Assembly: GCA_021784495.1 (NCBI GenBank)
Contig: JAJXSQ010000054.1
Coordinates: forward strand, 1 to 9,617
DNA: 9,617 bases
Source of the DNA: Myxococcales bacterium
GTDB lineage: Bacteria > Myxococcota > Myxococcia > Myxococcales > Anaeromyxobacteraceae
Direction: 5' to 3'
Shown here: in pieces, positions 7,035 to 9,617 of the stretch
How the letters are laid out: each line of letters begins with the position of its first letter
Numbering within the stretch: position 1 is the stretch's first letter
Notes under the pieces: generated by a model
Told to the model about the DNA's origin: nothing
The model's input: the letters and a program-made list of their open reading frames with translations, nothing else
The model's database searches: none
Position numbers and translations under genes: made by a program

Positions 7035-8938
7035 GGTCTTCCTTCCGTGCGGGACCCGGCGCGGAGGGTGACCATCACCGTCCGCCCGGGGAGGGGGTTG
7101 CCGAGGGGGTCGAGCTGGGTCCGGACGTCGAGGACGTTCAGCACCTCGAGGTGGACCCAGAGCTCCGGGTCGCGCCAGACGCGCGCCGAGGCGCCGGCGT
7201 TCCAGACGACCGCCGCCGGGATCGGGTCGACGTTGCGCAGGTCGAGGAACTGCCGGCTCACCCAGTGGAGCTCGACGTGGGCGGCGACCGGGCCCGGCTC
7301 GAGCGAGGCGCGGGCGAAGAGCCGGTGGCGCGGCCGCTCCGGGAGCCAGTTGCCGACCACGCCGGCGACGTCGTGCAGGTCCTCGGTGAAGAGGTAGGTG
7401 TAGGAGGCGGCGCCGGAGAGGCCGAGGAGCGCCGGGAGGGGCACCGTCGCCAGCTCGGCCTCGGCGCCGGCGGCGATCGACTCGCCGGTGTTGAACGGCT
7501 CGAGCCGGCCGCTCGCGCTCGTCGGCTCGTAGACGATCAGGTCGTGGTAGCGCGTGGCGTAGGGGCCGGCGCTGGCGTGGCCGCCGGGCCCCTCGTAGAC
7601 CAGGGCGGCGTCGATCGACTCGGCCCGCTCCGGCCGGAGATCGGGGTTGGGGGCGGCGATCCCCTGCTGCAGGTAGAGCTCGGTGAGGCTGGGCGGCCGG
7701 AAGGTGCTGCCGGCGCTGGCGCGGACGGAGAGGCCGCCCGAGAGCCGCAGGCGCGCCCCGAGCTTCGCGGAGAGCCCGCCGAACGGCCCCTGCTGCTCGG
7801 CGCGCAGCGCCGGGGAGAGCCGGAGGCGGCCGCCGAGGAGGTCGAGGTCGTCGGCGAGGGAGGCCGCGCCGCTGGTGAGCTGGCGGGTCGGGCCGTCGCC
7901 GAGGAGCACGAGGAGCTCGTCGTCGATCGAGGCGCCGACCGTGAGGAGCCCGCCGGGGTGGGCCCAGCTCACCTCCTCGTCGAGGCCGGTGGCGCCGCCG
8001 CGCTGGCGGTAGAGGAGGGGGTCGACGAAGGTGTCGAGCAGGTCGAGGCGGAGGTGCGCCCGGGTCGAGAGGGTGACGCCGGGGAGCGGCCCCGGCGACT
8101 CGAGGCGGGCGGCGAGGAGCGCCCGGCCGTCCTCCTGCCAGTCGGTCGGGGTGACGGCGTACTCGTTCCCCGGGAGGCCGCGCCGCCCCCCGGAGAGCTG
8201 CGCCAGCACGTCGAGCCGGGAGTCGCCGAGATTGGCGGCGAGCTTCAGGATCCCGCCGCCGTGGAGCGCCGCGTCGTTCGCCCGGGTCACCTCGACCTGC
8301 GGGGCGCCCCCCGCGCCGAAGAGGTAGGGGTAGTCGCCGCGCGTCGAGTCGACCTCGGCGGCGGCCAGGACCGAGACCGAGCGCCCGAGCTCGAAGGCGC
8401 CGCTCGCCGAGCCGTTCAGGGTGCCGAAGGAGCCGGAGGTCGCCTCGGCCGCCCAGGTGCCGGGCTCGGGGCGCCGGGTGATGACGTCGACCGCGCCGCC
8501 GAGCGCCCCGGCCCCGTACCGCGCCCCCTCGGCCCCCCGCGCGACGTCGAGGCGGCCGATCCAGGAGGCCGGGATCGTCGAGAGGTCGACCGCGCCCCCG
8601 GCCGCGGTGTTGAGCGGCAGGCCGTCGAGCAGGATCAGGACGTCGTCGGCCGTCGAGCCGCGGATCTGGATGGTGGCGAGCTGCCCGAGCCCGCCGTAGT
8701 TCAGGACGGCGACGCCGGGCGCGGTGGAGACGAGCGCGGCGACGTCCTTCGCCTCCCCCTGGTAGCGGGACGGATCGACGACGGTCTCGGAGGCCGTCGG
8801 GTCGGCCGGCGCCGGGAGGCGCGCCCCGACCACGTCGATCGACTCGTCGTGCGCCTCCGGCAGGTCCCCGGCGCGGGCCGGCGAGCCGAACGACAGCGAC
8901 AGGGCGACGACGCCCGGGAAGACGAGCTTCGAGCTCAA
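7031..8938 (-). CDS. btuB: TonB-dependent outer-membrane receptor, BtuB-like cobalamin receptor
   Basis: The receptor imports its ligand across the outer membrane using energy from TonB-ExbBD. The 635 residues comprise a signal peptide (1-23, cleavage near ARAG), a TonB box-like ESIDVVG (32-38), a plug domain at about 55-155 (DVAALVSTAPGVAVLNYGG, IQIRGSTADDVLILLDGLPLN, GAEGARYGAGALGGAVDVIT) and a 22-strand-type barrel to the end. The family motif FRPPSLTELY is at 413-422 and NPDLRPERAES at 431-441. The size fits small BtuB-type receptors. I chose the TTG at 8938 because GAAGGAGG precedes it by eight bases and the signal peptide begins there; an upstream GTG at 9064 lies inside the riboswitch and is very unlikely. 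The C-terminus runs on past the last strand (ending TEGRP), without the usual terminal aromatic. The ligand assignment rests on the riboswitch and neighbouring btuF-like gene. Confidence 0.9.
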   Translation of the reverse strand: MSSKLVFPGVVALSLSFGSPARAGDLPEAHDESIDVVGARLPAPADPTASETVVDPSRYQGEAKDVAALVSTAPGVAVLNYGGLGQLATIQIRGSTADDVLILLDGLPLNTAAGGAVDLSTIPASWIGRLDVARGAEGARYGAGALGGAVDVITRRPEPGTWAAEATSGSFGTLNGSASGAFELGRSVSVLAAAEVDSTRGDYPYLFGAGGAPQVEVTRANDAALHGGGILKLAANLGDSRLDVLAQLSGGRRGLPGNEYAVTPTDWQEDGRALLAARLESPGPLPGVTLSTRAHLRLDLLDTFVDPLLYRQRGGATGLDEEVSWAHPGGLLTVGASIDDELLVLLGDGPTRQLTSGAASLADDLDLLGGRLRLSPALRAEQQGPFGGLSAKLGARLRLSGGLSVRASAGSTFRPPSLTELYLQQGIAAPNPDLRPERAESIDAALVYEGPGGHASAGPYATRYHDLIVYEPTSASGRLEPFNTGESIAAGAEAELATVPLPALLGLSGAASYTYLFTEDLHDVAGVVGNWLPERPRHRLFARASLEPGPVAAHVELHWVSRQFLDLRNVDPIPAAVVWNAGASARVWRDPELWVHLEVLNVLDVRTQLDPLGNPLPGRTVMVTLRAGSRTEGRP

Positions 8939-8942
8939 CGTG

Positions 8943-8992
8943 CGCGCCTCCTTCGGGCGCGACTCGCGTGGCCCGGGCGAGGTGCCCGGGCC
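8943..8992 (-). promoter_or_regulatory. Riboswitch expression platform: two hairpins and the receptor ribosome-binding site
   Basis: Two hairpins lie between the aptamer and the TTG start. The first is a perfect nine-base-pair stem, GGCCCGGGC (8992-8984) with GCCCGGGCC (8978-8970) and loop ACCTC; no T-run follows, so it is not a standard intrinsic terminator. The second pairs CGCGCC (8961-8956) with GGCGCG (8948-8943) around a seven-base loop and buries the Shine-Dalgarno GGAGG (8951-8947) partly in loop and partly in stem. This fits translational control by hiding the ribosome-binding site when cobalamin is bound, as in many Gram-negative B12 riboswitches. How the first hairpin communicates with the aptamer is not visible. 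Confidence 0.65.
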
Positions 8993-9000
8993 GGCTCGAA

Positions 9001-9203
9001 GGGAGGTCTCCTGGCTCCCGGGGCCGCTGGCGACGGAGGGCCGTCGCAGCTCGCCTCCCTCCACCTTCCCGCCGCGACCGCGCGGCAGTGGTGACGTCCT
9101 CGAGGGTGGCTTCTCCCCGGCTACAGTGGCGGGACCGCGCCGGCGTTCGACCGGACTTCCCTGTTCCTCCGAGCGGGTGAAACAGGTCCTGGGTACAGGA
9201 GCC
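9001..9203 (-). promoter_or_regulatory. Cobalamin (adenosylcobalamin-class) riboswitch aptamer
   Basis: The aptamer binds cobalamin in the nascent mRNA and represses the B12-uptake genes. Conserved blocks appear in the correct order on the minus strand: AACAGGGAAG (9165-9156), the CCGG...CCGG stem-loop (9154-9140), GGTCCCGCCACTGTAG (9136-9121, the B12 box region), CCACTG (9091-9086), GGGAAGG (9070-9064) and GAGCCAGGAGACC (9017-9005). Supporting stems include CCGGGG (9120-9115) with CCCCGG (9023-9018), CCACC (9109-9105) with GGTGG (9065-9061), the peripheral hairpin GCCGCG/CGCGGC (9086-9071) and a long hairpin at 9050-9026. The 5' limit is approximate; GGCTCCTG (9203-9196) can pair with CAGGAG-A-CC at the 3' end. 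Its position 5' of btuB and the whole uptake operon matches the known regulon of this RNA. Confidence 0.93.
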
Positions 9204-9229
9204 GGCGTGGTCCGTCAAGCGGGTGGGGC

Positions 9230-9544
9230 TCACTTCCGCGGGGGCGGGGCGGCCGGCGCGCCGCCGGTGACCTGGAGGTGCGGGCGGACGCGGCCGAGCC
9301 ACTTCGCCCCGAAGCCCTTCACCTGGAGCAGGTCCTCCACGCGCCGGAAGGGCTGGTGGGCCCGCTGCGCCAGGATCGCCTGCGCCCGCCGCTGGCCGAC
9401 GCCCGGCAGGCGCATCAGCTCGCCGGCGCTGGCGCGGTTCAGGTCGATCCGGTCCGCCGGACCGAGCGGCTTCTTCTCGGCGAGCGCCGGACCGGCGACG
9501 AGGAGGCACCCGGCCAGGAGGGCGGCGCGGAGCGGCGCGATCAC
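9230..9544 (-). CDS. Exported ComEA-like helix-hairpin-helix protein
   Basis: ComEA proteins bind double-stranded DNA in the periplasm during natural transformation; small exported relatives are common and many are uncharacterised. This 104-residue protein has a signal sequence (1-22, likely cleavage after ALA) and two helix-hairpin-helix motifs: IDLNRASAGELMRLPGVGQRRAQAI (33-57) and VEDLLQVKGFGAKWLGRVRPHL (69-90), the standard ComEA pair. The tail is Pro/Ala-rich. LAGC at 10-13 could be a lipobox, but the hydrophobic stretch before it is short, so ordinary cleavage seems likelier. The GTG start has GAGGAGG at 9558-9552 and overlaps a possible upstream stop (GTGA). It ends 26 bases before the riboswitch. 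DNA uptake is plausible, but no other competence gene is in view, so I give no gene symbol. Confidence 0.85.
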   Translation of the reverse strand: MIAPLRAALLAGCLLVAGPALAEKKPLGPADRIDLNRASAGELMRLPGVGQRRAQAILAQRAHQPFRRVEDLLQVKGFGAKWLGRVRPHLQVTGGAPAAPPPRK

Positions 9545-9617
9545 GGGCGCACCTCCTCGGGCGCCGGGCGGCGGTGGCCGCCGGCGGCCGCCGCGATCGC
9601 CGGGGGGGTCGCGCCCA
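9541..9617 (-). CDS. Possible 3' end of an upstream gene (about 25 codons)
   Basis: One minus-strand frame is open from the window edge to a TGA at 9543-9541, and this stop overlaps the GTG of the ComEA-like gene as GTGA, the same junction used at four other places here. The residues are Ala, Pro, Gly and Arg-rich and show no motif. Another frame is also open over this short length, so the evidence is mainly the junction pattern. Confidence 0.3.
   Translation of the reverse strand, partial: GATPPAIAAAAGGHRRPAPEEVRP

Noticed and set aside
5391..7397. Long plus-strand open frames opposite the B12 operon (also 3686-4756 and 7151-9094)
   Set aside because: They are antisense to well-supported genes, have Gly/Ala/Arg/Asp/Glu-rich composition typical of shadow frames and show no motif.
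8970..8992. Intrinsic terminator
   Set aside because: The stem is perfect and G+C-rich, but no T-run follows on the minus strand; I treat it as part of the riboswitch expression platform.
9190..9218. TTGACG (9218-9213, minus) as the -35 box of a promoter for the B12 operon
   Set aside because: The -35 match is good, but 17 bases downstream the sequence is TACCCA, a poor -10. The implied start near 9183 would remove the 5' strand of the outermost aptamer stem. It remains possible but is not supported enough to annotate.
7035..9509. N-terminal extension of the propeller lipoprotein frame through the receptor and riboswitch
   Set aside because: The extension is out of frame with the receptor and Arg/Pro-rich, while a clear lipoprotein signal with a strong ribosome-binding site begins at 7034.

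Overview
The window is very G+C-rich, gene-dense DNA in which coding regions repeatedly overlap by four bases. The base composition, a cysteine-rich motif resembling one found in secreted myxobacterial proteins, an outer-membrane barrel protein and a PilZ protein together suggest a Gram-negative bacterium of the Myxococcota (Deltaproteobacteria) type. That placement is an inference; nothing here fixes genus or species.

Layout. From the right edge, on the minus strand: the possible tail of an upstream gene (9541-9617); a small exported ComEA-like helix-hairpin-helix protein (9230-9544); a cobalamin (vitamin B12) riboswitch (about 9001-9203) with hairpins leading to a ribosome-binding site; then a tightly packed operon. 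The operon holds a BtuB-like TonB-dependent receptor (7031-8938), a cysteine-rich beta-propeller lipoprotein (5421-7034), a BtuF-like periplasmic binding protein (4537-5433), a BtuC-like permease (3494-4540), a BtuD-like ATPase (2661-3497) and possibly a PilZ-domain protein (2107-2571). To the left, a plus-strand gene for a putative outer-membrane barrel protein (1256-2110) runs tail-to-tail into the PilZ gene and is divergent from galU (332-1195, minus strand). galU overlaps the start of a truncated exported protein (1-335).

How it works together. The riboswitch shuts the operon off when cobalamin is plentiful. When it is scarce, the receptor takes the vitamin across the outer membrane with TonB energy, BtuF carries it through the periplasm, and BtuCD imports it using ATP. 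The main novelty candidate is the propeller lipoprotein, encoded between receptor and binding protein and overlapping both. Bacteroides BtuG is also a surface beta-propeller lipoprotein that binds B12 and partners with BtuB, so this protein could be an independent, cysteine-rich counterpart. That role is inferred from context and fold and is not shown by the sequence alone.
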